From Musicola paradisiaca NCPPB 2511 (GTDB lineage Bacteria; Pseudomonadota; Gammaproteobacteria; Enterobacterales; Enterobacteriaceae), in assembly GCF_000400505.1 (NCBI RefSeq), contig NZ_CM001857.1, positions 4,024,274 through 4,088,273 of the forward strand: DNA of 64,000 nt. The letters are read 5' to 3'. How positions within the stretch are numbered: the first letter of the stretch is position 1; each line of letters begins with the position of its first letter. The notes beneath the pieces were generated by a model, which was given only the letters and a program-made list of their open reading frames with translations, made no database searches and was not told the origin of the DNA. Below, one piece after another: positions 54,947 through 63,178 of this stretch. Position numbers and translations under genes: made by a program.

Positions 54947-55402
54947 ATGGCCGGCGTTCTCGGTATGGTAAACCGCGCCATGCCGGGTAAGCTACTTAAC
55001 GTGTTCGCCTATTCTGCCGGCGGCGGCAAACTGCTGGCCGTGATGCCATTTCGCAAGGCGGCGCCGGTGGACGAAGGCCGCCCTGCTGGCGTTCTCGGCA
55101 TTCCCAGAGCTAAAACATGTGATTTTGGTGGGCGAAAACGTGGATATTTTTGACAGCGACGACGTGGTGTGGGCCATGCAGACCCGCTATCAGGGCGACG
55201 TCGATACGGTGTTTATTCCCGGTGTATGCTGGCACCCGTTGGATCCTACCCAGTCGCCGGAATACAGCCCGAGCATTCTGCAGCCGGGCATGTCGTGCAA
55301 ACCATTTTCGACTGTAACGTGCCGTTTCATCTCAAAGCCCACGTTGAGCGCTCGGCGTTTAAAGAGGTGGATGTCAGCCGCTTCCTGCCGGATTTCCACT
55401 AG
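54947..55402 (+). pseudogene. UbiD-like decarboxylase, C-terminal remnant with frameshifts
   Basis: Three successive frames give the C-terminal part of a UbiD/gallate-decarboxylase-like protein: 'AGGGKLLAVMPFRKAAPVDE', then 'LKHVILVGENVDIFDSDDVV' to 'DPTQSPEYSPSI', then 'TIFDCNVPFHLKAHVERSAF' ending 'LPDFH' and a stop at about 55402. The N-terminal two thirds is missing and at least two frameshifts separate the pieces, so it is dead. The rest of 54799-54946 and 55403-55493 holds no gene. Confidence 0.75.
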
Positions 55403-55493
55403 CCGGCGCCAACATCCTTTCAGACCGGGCGCCGCCGTTATACGGAGCCCGGCCTGTGCCGGTAGTGAAAAAAGATGGGTGGCACGGCGCTCC

Positions 55494-56027
55494 TCAGGGG
55501 TGATAATCCGGCGGCACCGCCGATGCGCCAGGAGAGTAATCCGGCGGCACTTCCGAAACATCAGCCTGCTGCGCCCAAGAGTACGCCTGCGGGATTTTTT
55601 CGCCCTTCGCATACATGCACTGCATATAAACCACATCAAACTGATCCTGCAATGCCCCCTGTGTACGGGCGCCATTGCCGCTGGCGATGGCCGACCCGAC
55701 CAGCAGACCGCTCGCCGCACCTACCGCTGCGCCGTTGGACGATCCTCTCGGGCCACCGCCGGCCGCACCCAGCAGCGCCCCCGTCGCAGTACCGATAGCC
55801 GCGCCGGCGACGGCCGTCGTGACACTCTGATTGTTGGCCGTACTGGCTTCGCCATTCACCGCTCGATACGCGGTGTTTTTACACACGGCATCGTCGGCGC
55901 GGAACTGCTCATAACTTTTACCGCTGCCGGGTAACGACATCACCGATGGCGCGGTGGGCGTCGAGACGCACCCTGATAGCCCGACGCCGGCAAGCAGCAT
56001 GACGCCTAGCGCATAATTTCGTTTCAT
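55494..56027 (-). CDS. Glycine-zipper lipoprotein
   Basis: 177-residue predicted lipoprotein: 'LLAGVGLSGCVSTPT' is a lipobox signal. The centre is a glycine-zipper region ('AGAAIGTATGALLGAAGGG', 'GAAVGAASGLLVGSAIA') typical of YMGG-like outer-membrane-associated proteins. The C-terminus repeats 'PPDY' twice. Envelope role, specific function unknown. Confidence 0.85.
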   Translation of the reverse strand: MKRNYALGVMLLAGVGLSGCVSTPTAPSVMSLPGSGKSYEQFRADDAVCKNTAYRAVNGEASTANNQSVTTAVAGAAIGTATGALLGAAGGGPRGSSNGAAVGAASGLLVGSAIASGNGARTQGALQDQFDVVYMQCMYAKGEKIPQAYSWAQQADVSEVPPDYSPGASAVPPDYHP

Positions 56028-56043
56028 TCCCGCTTCCTTCCTG

Positions 56044-56370
56044 TTACGGCTTATCAGCCACCACTTTCATCCAACCTTTGGGACAACGGCCGATTTTAGG
56101 GTAGTACCCGGCCGGATCAGGGCAGTAGTAACGATACGTCGGCGTTTTCTCCACCCATACCGGCGCCGGCGCGGGCTGGGTATAAATCACCGGCGGGCCG
56201 GGATCGGGCGTCACCACTACCACCGGGCCCGGATACCACACCGGCCCCCAGCGCCAATCATGCCACGGGCCGGGCCCAGGGCCGTACGGCCTGGCCAGCG
56301 CCGCCGAACTAAACCCCACCGCCAGCAGAGCCCCCGCGGCCATCACCGCAAGTCGGGTTAACTTTGTCAT
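56044..56370 (-). CDS. Small exported Pro-rich protein
   Basis: 108-residue protein with a signal peptide ('VMAAGALLAVGFSSAALARP') followed by a Pro/Gly/Trp-rich region and a C-terminal 'CPDPAGYYPKIGRCPKGW' motif seen in a family of small periplasmic or surface proteins. ATG 56370 starts right before the signal; a start six codons earlier is possible. Sixteen bases from the glycine-zipper lipoprotein, likely co-expressed with it. Function unknown. Confidence 0.78.
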   Translation of the reverse strand: MTKLTRLAVMAAGALLAVGFSSAALARPYGPGPGPWHDWRWGPVWYPGPVVVVTPDPGPPVIYTQPAPAPVWVEKTPTYRYYCPDPAGYYPKIGRCPKGWMKVVADKP

Positions 56371-56832
56371 CACTCCCCTCCACAACACGTTCTACGCAAA
56401 CAGCGCCCCACCCGCCAGCCGTCCTCCGGGGCGGCGACCGCCAATACTATCGAGACAAGCAAGATGCATCGGCAATACATTCCATTCTATGGATCGGTTA
56501 TGGATATTCCTTCAGAGGGATATCAAGAAAACGACAAGAATATTCAGCGAGTTTTAAGCTGGAAATGAATATGGCGGGAACGAAACGCCTATCCCATTAA
56601 GATCTCTAGACGCAGCCCATTTGGGCCAGATATCGAAAACGCCAAAAACACGTTCAACGATATTTCGCGCCGCCCCAAGGGCAACAAGGGGAAGAGGCGA
56701 TAAAAAAACCGGGCTAACGCCCGGCCAACACAAAAAATGGACACACACAGGAGGGATTTAGGCGGTGCAGCGAATATGGCGTGCATCGCGAAAAGCAAGT
56801 GGCGTCGCGGTCTCCCGCCACGCCGCGGTTAA
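56371..56832. other. Non-coding interval with a possible plus-strand coding remnant
   Basis: 462 bases without an annotated gene. A plus-strand frame at about 56559-56703 reads a basic tail ('SRRSPFGPDIENAKNTF', then 'RRPKGNKGKRR' and stop); it looks like the end of a lost gene but I cannot name it. A terminator for the minus-strand gene to the right lies at 56702-56724. Confidence 0.35.
56702..56724 (-). terminator. Rho-independent terminator of the DUF1471 gene
   Basis: Minus-strand stem CCGGGC/GCCCGG with a 4-base loop followed by T7 (A-run 56702-56708 on the plus strand). Lies about 110 bases after the DUF1471 gene. Confidence 0.75.
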
Positions 56833-57084
56833 TTATTTGTACAGTACGGCATTGCCGTGAAGGGTGTCGTCACCGCTGACGGAAACAATCTGGAACGACT
56901 TGGCGCCAGCTTGTTCAGCTTTTACCGCCAGTCGAGCCGACAGGCCATCCAACGTGGAAGCGTTGGCGGACACGCTGCCGATTTCCTGACCTTTCGGTGC
57001 CTGAACTTCAGTTGCAGCGAAAGAGGCGAAGGACAGAGCACTCAGTGCGATAGCAGCTAGGGTGGTTTTAATATTCATGTTCAT
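56833..57084 (-). CDS. BhsA/YdgH-family (DUF1471) small periplasmic protein
   Basis: 83 residues. Signal peptide 'TTLAAIALSALSFASFAATE', then the compact DUF1471 domain 'GQEIGSVSANASTLDGLSAR', 'QAGAKSFQIVSVSGDDTLHG'. Members (BhsA, McbA, YahO) are stress-related envelope proteins. AAGGT upstream of the ATG. The following interval 57085-57496 is AT-rich and would carry its promoter. Confidence 0.9.
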   Translation of the reverse strand: MNMNIKTTLAAIALSALSFASFAATEVQAPKGQEIGSVSANASTLDGLSARLAVKAEQAGAKSFQIVSVSGDDTLHGNAVLYK

Positions 57085-57496
57085 AATCGTTACCTTATCT
57101 TTAAATCACTGTTACCAATTCGTTTCTTGTAACTGACAAGTCAATTATCACCATGATTACTATATTCGTTTTTACAAAAGATGCGATCCATATCACATTC
57201 TTATCTTTGCTATCGCGTCAAAAGCCGATCAATTCGCAAGCAAAAAGAAAATAAATAGTCATTATTCAATTAATTAGATCTTCAGACTCGCGTTATTAGC
57301 CAAGCATCACACTATTTTTGACGACAGCAAGCCACCGCACAAATCATCAACCTGGCGCACGGTCTCCCGTCGTTCCCGCCGCCCTTGAACAGCGCTTCAC
57401 TCTAAGATCTTCCTTTTATTTTCAGTTGGTTATTGCACATCCTCCCGGCCAGGCTTAACCTCAAAAAATGTAATGCTCCCATTTCCTGAGAGGTCA
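57085..57496. other. AT-rich intergenic region between divergent genes
   Basis: 412 bases between the DUF1471 gene (minus) and the LysE gene (plus). AT-rich in 57120-57300. Presumably holds both promoters; I could not fix boxes and see no gene. Confidence 0.4.
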
Positions 57497-58126
57497 ATGA
57501 TGCACACCTACATGTCCGTCTTCGCTATCGCCGGCGCGCTCGCCGCCGGTGCCATCAGCCCCGGCCCCAGCTTTCTGTTTGTGGCCAGGAATTCGATAGC
57601 GCTGTCACGAAATCATGGTGTCGCCACCGCATTGGGGATGGGATCAGGCGCGTTGATATTTTCCGTCATCGCCTTGTTGGGCGTGCATGCGGTGTTCTTG
57701 GCGGTCCCGATGATATTCTGGCTGTTGAAAATACTCGGCGGGGCTTATTTGGTTTACCTGGCCGTCAAGATCTGGCGTTCCGCCAACACACCGTTGGCTC
57801 AAGGCCCCGAGACGGGAGCAACGAACCTATCATTGCGGCGCGCATTTCTGTTTGGGCTGTTCACCCAATTGAGCAACCCAAAAACGGCGGTTGTCTTCGC
57901 CGGGGTATTTTCCGCGTTATTACCCCAGCAGATTCCTTTGTATTTTTATGCCCTCATCCCACTCGTGGCATTCCTGATAGATGCCGGATGGTATGTTATC
58001 GTCGCCTTTGTTCTTTCCGCCGAATCACCACGTAACGCCTATCTGAAATACAAAAAAATCGTCGATAGCACCGCCGGATGCGTTATGGGCCTGTTGGGAC
58101 TGAAGCTGATTTTTAATAGCAGGTAG
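57497..58126 (+). CDS. LysE/RhtB-family amino acid exporter
   Basis: 209-residue inner-membrane exporter with about six membrane segments. Family motif 'GAISPGPSFLFVARNSIALS' near the N-terminus and 'FGLFTQLSNPKTAVVFAGVF' in the middle. GAGAGG lies just upstream of the ATG at 57497 (ATG 57500 equally possible); a start eight codons earlier lacks support. An integrase remnant begins six bases after the stop. Confidence 0.9.
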   Translation: MMHTYMSVFAIAGALAAGAISPGPSFLFVARNSIALSRNHGVATALGMGSGALIFSVIALLGVHAVFLAVPMIFWLLKILGGAYLVYLAVKIWRSANTPLAQGPETGATNLSLRRAFLFGLFTQLSNPKTAVVFAGVFSALLPQQIPLYFYALIPLVAFLIDAGWYVIVAFVLSAESPRNAYLKYKKIVDSTAGCVMGLLGLKLIFNSR

Positions 58127-58131
58127 TGAAG

Positions 58132-58245
58132 AAAAACCTGGGTGTCATACCCCATCACCCGCAGCGCTTTGTTCACCGTGTTCTCCCTCATCGGTTTACG
58201 CGGGTCGTGGTCGCCAATAAAGAAAAGCTCATGGTCGCCGCTCAC
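58132..58245 (-). pseudogene. Fragment of a P4-type integrase
   Basis: About 38 codons read 'SGDHELFFIGDHDPRKPM' and 'ENTVNKALRVMGYDT', matching 'SGAHELVFPGDHRPIKPM' and 'ENTINSALRTMGYDT' of the intact integrase at 60629-61885. The rest is missing. It abuts the antitoxin fragment below, with the same relative order and orientation as the intact integrase and TacA-like gene. Confidence 0.8.
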
Positions 58246-58415
58246 TTGCTGTCGAAATCAAGAACAGAGTTTATCCTTGATGCTGCCTGCCATGAGGCTG
58301 AGGATGTGTTGTTGGATCTAAAGGCTGTTTCTGGTCAATGATGAACAATATGATGCTTTCATTCAGGTACTGGAATCGCCTGTCGCAGATAATCCGCGTG
58401 TGAATGCCGCGCTAA
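58236..58415 (+). pseudogene. Fragment of a DUF1778 (TacA-like) antitoxin gene
   Basis: About 180 bases nearly identical to the intact antitoxin gene at 62408-62680 ('LLSKSRTEFILDAACHEAED'), lacking the first 25 or so codons and carrying a frameshift after 'DVLLD'. The intact copy lies 4.2 kb to the right. The remaining bases to 58602 (58416-58602) show no gene I can name. Confidence 0.85.
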
Positions 58416-58602
58416 TCTTAATCCAGTGACGGTTTAAGCTGCATCCCGCAAGCAGCGGCATAACGTTGTCAGGTTGAGATTGTGAAAGCGCTTTCGCTTT
58501 AACATCAGCACAACAACATCAGCACAACGCTCTGCCACATGCCACGGTTGAAATCGCTCAATGCAGCACGCTGTTTTTTGATCAGCGCGCCGATTATTTG
58601 GG

Positions 58603-59451
58603 TCAAACCTTATCAAACTTTCCGGCGTGATAATCCGCTATCGCTTGCTGGATCTCTTCACGCGAGTTCATGACAAACGGCCCGTAAGACACCACGGGTT
58701 CCTCTATCGGTTCCGCATACCCAAACAGCAACACCGCCTCATCCGTCGCACTGATAGCAATGGCATCACCATCATCCCGCATTTCCACCAGGTTCCACTG
58801 AACCACGGCAGTGTCCGCAACAATTACCGCTCCACGCACCACATAAAGGAATACATTGCACCCCTGCGGCGCGGGTAACACGGTTTCCGCCCCCGGTTGC
58901 AACTGCACGACTGACATAAACACGCCGGTGAGTGACGGAATCGGGCCGATAGCTCCCTGATATTCCCCGGAGATCAACTGCATATCGCCCATTCCCGATG
59001 CCAGCGGCACACAGGGTATAGCGTCTCGTTGTAGCCCGATATAACGCGGCGGAGTCATTTTCAGGCGAGCGGGCAAATTCACCCACAGTTGCAGAATCTC
59101 CATCGCACCGCCATGACGTTTAAAGTCATCAGGCGACAGTTCAGAGTGAACCAGCCCAGAACCTGCCGTCATCCACTGCACGCCACCGGCGTTGATGATA
59201 CTTTCATGCCCACCACTATCACGGTGCGCAAGACTTCCCTCCAGAATAAAAGTGACGGTTTCAAACCCCCGATGCGGGTGTGGCCCGAAAGGTAATCCCT
59301 GATTGTTCGGTGCATACACCTGCGGCCCGTGATGATTCAGAAATAAGAAAGGATCCACTTGCGACACTCCCGGGCCAGGCACCGGGCGACGGGTGATCAG
59401 ATCAGCAATATCATCCCGATATGCGGCATGGCAGGTTGCTACTGTACGCAT
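58603..59451 (-). CDS. Pirin family protein
   Basis: 282-residue bicupin. Pirin metal site residues are in 'PFGPHPHRGFETVTFILEG' (His-x-His) and 'GLVHSE', followed by a C-terminal cupin. Enterobacterial pirins such as YhhW oxidise quercetin, a flavonoid, which could be relevant on plants (inference). ATG 59451 aligns with the family start and has GAGGGA upstream; the 30-codon extension is not needed. Confidence 0.9.
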   Translation of the reverse strand: MRTVATCHAAYRDDIADLITRRPVPGPGVSQVDPFLFLNHHGPQVYAPNNQGLPFGPHPHRGFETVTFILEGSLAHRDSGGHESIINAGGVQWMTAGSGLVHSELSPDDFKRHGGAMEILQLWVNLPARLKMTPPRYIGLQRDAIPCVPLASGMGDMQLISGEYQGAIGPIPSLTGVFMSVVQLQPGAETVLPAPQGCNVFLYVVRGAVIVADTAVVQWNLVEMRDDGDAIAISATDEAVLLFGYAEPIEEPVVSYGPFVMNSREEIQQAIADYHAGKFDKV

Positions 59452-59785
59452 AATTCCCTCGCTAGACTGAACGTTCAATGATGGGCACAGACATTTTATC
59501 ATCTCCCCTTTACGTCCCGATAATACCAGCCGGCACCACACGATGCATAAATGTGACTATCACTTCACCTTGCTCTTCTCCGGCGATTACCGGGCTGGAT
59601 AAACTCGTCAAGGATGACCTGATCGCGCTGGATGGTGAAAACATCGTGCCATTATCAAAACGCGGTAACGTGGGGGATCTTTACTTACTCCGGCAGAGGA
59701 TATTTTGATCTTTCCTCCACTCAAAATATAACATTTGAGTTATTATAACTTATAAATTATAATCCCCACAGATAAGGGGACTGAC
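59452..59785. other. Intergenic region with toxin-antitoxin promoter/operator
   Basis: 334 bases between the pirin gene (minus) and a RelE-type toxin gene. A short plus-strand frame (59478-59708) is not convincing as a gene. AT-rich 59720-59785 holds TTATAA repeated 14 bases apart (about 59741 and 59755), a plausible operator for the toxin-antitoxin pair. Confidence 0.4.
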
Positions 59786-60106
59786 ATGTATGAATTGATT
59801 TTTCACCCCGAAGCTGCAAGCGAAATTTATGACCTCGAACCTGTTATGCAGGCAAAGGCGCTTAAAGGGCTGGAAAAGCTTGAAGCTAAAGGGCCCGAGC
59901 TAAAATATCCAGACACGGACATCATTGAAGATGGATTGTTTGAGCTGCGGGTTGGTAGAAAAGACATCAGCAGAACGTTTTTTGCTTACGCCAAAGGACG
60001 TAAGATCTATATTTTAAGGACATTCATCAAGAAAACCCCTAAGACCCCGAAAGCTGAAATAGCGCTGGCAAAGTCACGATGGGAGGAATTGAAAGATGGC
60101 AGTTAA
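59786..60106 (+). CDS. RelE/HigB-type toxin (phage-derived Gp49-like)
   Basis: 106-residue ribonuclease-type toxin. 'YELIFHPEAASEIYDL' start, 'GLFELRVGRKDISRTFFAYA' (the conserved RelE-core Arg segment) and 'KIYILRTFIKKTPKTPKAEI'. It precedes its antitoxin gene by an overlap of 11 bases, the HigBA-type order. The antitoxin should repress the pair. Confidence 0.9.
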   Translation: MYELIFHPEAASEIYDLEPVMQAKALKGLEKLEAKGPELKYPDTDIIEDGLFELRVGRKDISRTFFAYAKGRKIYILRTFIKKTPKTPKAEIALAKSRWEELKDGS

Positions 60107-60380
60107 CGGTATCCGATTTTCTGATGTTAAAGCGAAAGCGCTTTCTCATCCTGAAGTTAAAAAAGCGTATGAGGACGAAACTCAAGAAGAAGCGCTTCGC
60201 GCTGTTCTGATCGAAATGAAATCCAGGTCAGGTCTGACAAGTACAGAGATCGCCGCTCGCATGGGTGTGAGCCAACCCGCCGTAAGCCGCCTTGAGAGAA
60301 ATGTTTCCAGTGCCAGTATCTCAACCTTACAACGATATGCCGCTGCTTGCGGAATGCAACTTAAGCTGTCACTGGGTTAA
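60096..60380 (+). CDS. XRE-family antitoxin (HigA-type)
   Basis: 94-residue partner of the upstream toxin. N-terminal toxin-binding segment, then a helix-turn-helix: 'GLTSTEIAARMGVSQPAVSR', 'SISTLQRYAAACGMQ'. Start overlaps the toxin stop; GGAGG upstream of the ATG lies inside the toxin gene. Confidence 0.92.
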   Translation: MAVNGIRFSDVKAKALSHPEVKKAYEDETQEEALRAVLIEMKSRSGLTSTEIAARMGVSQPAVSRLERNVSSASISTLQRYAAACGMQLKLSLG

Positions 60381-60531
60381 GATTGGCGCGGTATCATAAG
60401 CCGGATTTTGCACTGGCTTGTCGGTTGGCATCGGTACTACACATCCAAGCTTATTATTTCTGACTAGCTGGCAGAAATAATACTTGAGTATGGTGATCCT
60501 CAGAAAAAATCATCACATCAGAAAAATGAGC

Positions 60532-60558
60532 GCCAGCCCCTCCCCAAAAAGGGGCTGG
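60532..60558. terminator. Hairpin between convergent toxin-antitoxin and integrase genes
   Basis: Stem CCAGCCCC/GGGGCTGG with a 10-base loop containing an A5 run, located between the antitoxin (plus) and integrase (minus) genes. No long T-run; likely a bidirectional terminator but unproven. Confidence 0.45.
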
Positions 60559-60628
60559 TGCGGAACTTAATAGACACACCTTCGATGCAGGATACGCCTA
60601 GCATCAACATCGCCAACTCTCTAATGAA

Positions 60629-61885
60629 TCAAATATTTTTAAACTCATACGGCACCACATACTCTTCCCGGTTGGCATCCAGATAATCAGCCCACCATTG
60701 CAGCATCAGCTTGCGCTCCTCAAGATGTTCGGCTTTGTGGATATATGCAGCACGGACACCATTGTGCTCCTGATGGCTCATTTGCCGCGCTACGGCATCC
60801 CGCGACCACTGACCAGACTCAACTAACGCGCTACAGGCCATAGTACGGAAGCCGTGTCCGCATACTTCGGTGGTAGTGTCATAGCCCATTGTTCGCAATG
60901 CACTGTTGATGGTGTTTTCACTCATCGGTTTGATTGGTCGGTGGTCGCCGGGGAAGACCAGTTCGTGAGCGCCGCTGATAGCCTTAATCTCTTCCAGCAG
61001 TGCTAAAGCCTGTCGGGATAACGGCACCAAATGTTCAGAGCGCATCTTTGCGCCACGCTGTGAGTGTTTCACTCCGGGGATAGCTTCACGTTCGGGCGGT
61101 ATCGTCCACATCGCGCGTTTAAAGTCGATTTCCGGCCAACGGGCAAAGCGTAGCTCGCTGGAACGGATGAAAACGCACAGGGTAAGTTTTAAGGCCAGTC
61201 GGGTTAACGCTCTCCCTTTGTAGCATTCAATCCGTGCCAGAAAGTCAGGCAGTTTATCGAGCTTCAAGGCTGGCCGATGCGTCGCCTTTGGCGCAGCTAT
61301 CGCCCCGGTGAGATCTTGCGCCGGGTTGCGCTCGATCAGGTCATTTTGTACCGCGTAACGCATGATGTCGGTAACGCGCTGGCGTAGCCGCGACGCCAAG
61401 TCAAGATGGCCGTTTTGCTCCACGGCTTTAAGCGGTTCAAGCAGGTCTTTGGTTTTCAGGTCGGCGATGTGGCGCTGGCCGATGGCAGGCAGAATATTAC
61501 GCTCCATGTCACGCCATACCCGTCCGGCGTGCGTTTGTGACCATCGGTTTTGGCTGATGTTTCGGTGCCAGTCTCTTGCCACCTTTTCAAAGGTGTTCAG
61601 CGCATCCTGTGCCTGTTCTTTCTCTTCTTCCCGCTTTTCCGTTGGGTGGATGCCTTCTGACAGCAGTAATCGCACCTCGTCGCGTTTCTCTCTGGCCTTC
61701 GCCAGCGAGATCAGCGGGTAGGCACCGAAAGCAATCCGGCTTTCCTTACCTTCAAAGCGGTATTTGAGATACCAACGCTTAGAACCGTTAGGACTCACCA
61801 GAAGGTACAGGCCATGTGCATCCGCAAGCTTGTAGGCTTTCTCGCGGGGCTTAGCGGTACGAGCAACAACGTCAGTCAGAGCCAT
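60629..61885 (-). CDS. P4-type tyrosine integrase
   Basis: 418-residue site-specific recombinase. N-terminal DUF4102-like arm-binding domain 'LTDVVARTAKPREKAYKLAD', 'GSKRWYLKYRFEGKESRIAF', and C-terminal catalytic domain with Arg in 'IRSSELRFARW', H-x-x-R in 'CGHGFRTMACSALVES' and the nucleophilic Tyr in 'NGVRAAYIHKAEHLEERKLM'. ATG 61885 fits the family start; a longer frame reads into the att region. It lies 220 bases from a tRNA 3' fragment, its likely attachment site, and marks an integrative element. Confidence 0.93.
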   Translation of the reverse strand: MALTDVVARTAKPREKAYKLADAHGLYLLVSPNGSKRWYLKYRFEGKESRIAFGAYPLISLAKAREKRDEVRLLLSEGIHPTEKREEEKEQAQDALNTFEKVARDWHRNISQNRWSQTHAGRVWRDMERNILPAIGQRHIADLKTKDLLEPLKAVEQNGHLDLASRLRQRVTDIMRYAVQNDLIERNPAQDLTGAIAAPKATHRPALKLDKLPDFLARIECYKGRALTRLALKLTLCVFIRSSELRFARWPEIDFKRAMWTIPPEREAIPGVKHSQRGAKMRSEHLVPLSRQALALLEEIKAISGAHELVFPGDHRPIKPMSENTINSALRTMGYDTTTEVCGHGFRTMACSALVESGQWSRDAVARQMSHQEHNGVRAAYIHKAEHLEERKLMLQWWADYLDANREEYVVPYEFKNI

Positions 61886-62065
61886 AATTGGGGGGCAACT
61901 CATAATCGAAGCGAATTGACCCTTATCTTGACCCCCAAATAATCTGGATGTCAACGGATGCAAAAAGACCACTGTGGAAAAAACGCACAATCCACACAGA
62001 CAATAAAATTAAATTAAATCTTTATTTAACAATGATATATGGAAGTCAGTGGACGATAGCGGACA

Positions 62066-62090
62066 CAAAAAAAGCCACCCGAAGGTGGCT
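62066..62090 (-). terminator. tRNA-associated Rho-independent terminator
   Basis: Minus-strand stem AGCCACC/GGTGGCT with a TTCG loop, followed by T7. It directly follows the tRNA 3' fragment on that strand, as expected for the native terminator of the target tRNA. Confidence 0.8.
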
Positions 62091-62104
62091 TGATTTTTGA
62101 ATTT

Positions 62105-62121
62105 TGGTGCGAAGGCCGGAC
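62105..62121 (-). other. tRNA 3' fragment, likely attachment site core
   Basis: On the minus strand the 17 bases GTCCGGCCTTCGCACCA end in CCA and look like the T-stem/acceptor end of a tRNA gene, but no tRNA body precedes them (62122 onward is unrelated). Such 3' duplicates are left by integrase-mediated insertion. tRNA identity unresolved. The rest of 61886-62407 contains no gene; AT-rich 62122-62280 is upstream of the toxin-antitoxin operon. Confidence 0.7.
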
Positions 62122-62407
62122 ACGCAAAATGATGTAATTGATTGAATAATAAAATTTAATACTCACCAATCTAATTTAGGTGCCCCCTTTTATGCCCCCA
62201 CTTCATTTTTAGCCCATGTTTTCAATGAGCTATATCACGTCATTTTATCAATAAGATTAATTCTTATCCGTTCTGGTTCGATTCCGTGCAACAGATCCTA
62301 ACCCAACCCCGCGATGACGAAAATGTTGTTCATGAATGGCGTATGGCTATTTTCTGTACCGTTCACTATACTGGATGTATAGCTATTCGCTACACAGAGA
62401 GGTCACG

Positions 62408-62680
62408 ATGCGAACAGAGACAAAAGAAATGCCGATTAATATTCGTGCTAAAGCATCACAGCGGGAGCTGATTGATGTCGCTGCTAAATTGCTGTCGAAA
62501 TCAAGAACAGAGTTTATCCTTGATGCTGCCTGCCGTGAGGCTGAGGATGTGTTGTTGGATCAACGGCTGTTTCTGGTCAATGATGAACAATATGATGCTT
62601 TCATTAAGGTGCTGGAATCACCTGTCACAGATAATCCGCGTGTGAATGCATTACTGAACAGGAAATCTCCGTGGGAATAA
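62408..62680 (+). CDS. DUF1778 (TacA/AtaR-like) antitoxin
   Basis: 90-residue ribbon-helix-helix antitoxin: 'EMPINIRAKASQRELIDVAA', 'LLSKSRTEFILDAACREAED', then a toxin-binding tail. ATG 62408 has GAGAGG upstream; a longer in-frame start is not used. Overlaps the GNAT toxin start. A truncated twin lies at 58236-58415. Confidence 0.92.
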   Translation: MRTETKEMPINIRAKASQRELIDVAAKLLSKSRTEFILDAACREAEDVLLDQRLFLVNDEQYDAFIKVLESPVTDNPRVNALLNRKSPWE

Positions 62681-63150
62681 CGGCACCTGAATTATTGCTG
62701 CCTCAACATGCGGTTGTGGATTTTCATTGTTCAGAGCCGTCATTGAATGAATGGCTGAAACGCAAGGCGTTAAAAAATCAGACGCTGGGCGCTTCACGCA
62801 CCTTCGTGGTGTGTGAAGCCGGTACACAGCGTGTGGTGGGGTTCTATGCCCTCGCGTCGGGTAGCATCCAGCGTCAGGTTGCACCGGGCGCATTCCGGCG
62901 CAATATGCCTGACCCCATTCCTGTTCTGGTACTTGGCCGATTAGCCGTTGATGAACGTTATCAACGCATGGGGATCGGTGCCGGGCTTCTGAAAGATGCG
63001 GTACTCCGCTCCCGCAATGTAGCGCAGCAGGTAGGCAACAAAGCGTTATTGGTACATGCGTTATCTGATGAGGCAAAAGCGTTCTACCAATACTGGGGTT
63101 TTGTCGCGTCAGAAATACAGGAACACACCTTATTATTATCGTTATGGTAA
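62671..63150 (+). CDS. GNAT-family toxin (TacT/AtaT-like)
   Basis: 159-residue N-acetyltransferase of the type that acetylates aminoacyl-tRNA. Acetyl-CoA motif 'LGRLAVDERYQRMGIGAGLL' (R/QxxGxG/A) and the conserved 'AFYQYWGF' near the C-terminus. A GTG start overlaps the antitoxin end. Neighbour and architecture match TacAT-type modules; toxicity is not tested. Confidence 0.92.
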   Translation: MGITAPELLLPQHAVVDFHCSEPSLNEWLKRKALKNQTLGASRTFVVCEAGTQRVVGFYALASGSIQRQVAPGAFRRNMPDPIPVLVLGRLAVDERYQRMGIGAGLLKDAVLRSRNVAQQVGNKALLVHALSDEAKAFYQYWGFVASEIQEHTLLLSLW

Positions 63151-63178
63151 TAAATTTTTATCAAAATAAAGAGGGTTT

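Noticed and set aside
58434..58616. Possible transposase remnant on the minus strand
   Set aside because: Weak resemblance only; no conserved catalytic motif could be identified.
59478..59708. A 76-codon plus-strand frame upstream of the RelE-type toxin gene
   Set aside because: Composition is uneven, it begins inside the pirin upstream region and shows no domain; treated as non-coding or remnant.
62270..62296. Sequence resembling a tRNA T-loop (GGTTCGATTCC)
   Set aside because: Flanking bases do not form a T-stem or acceptor stem and no tRNA body is present.
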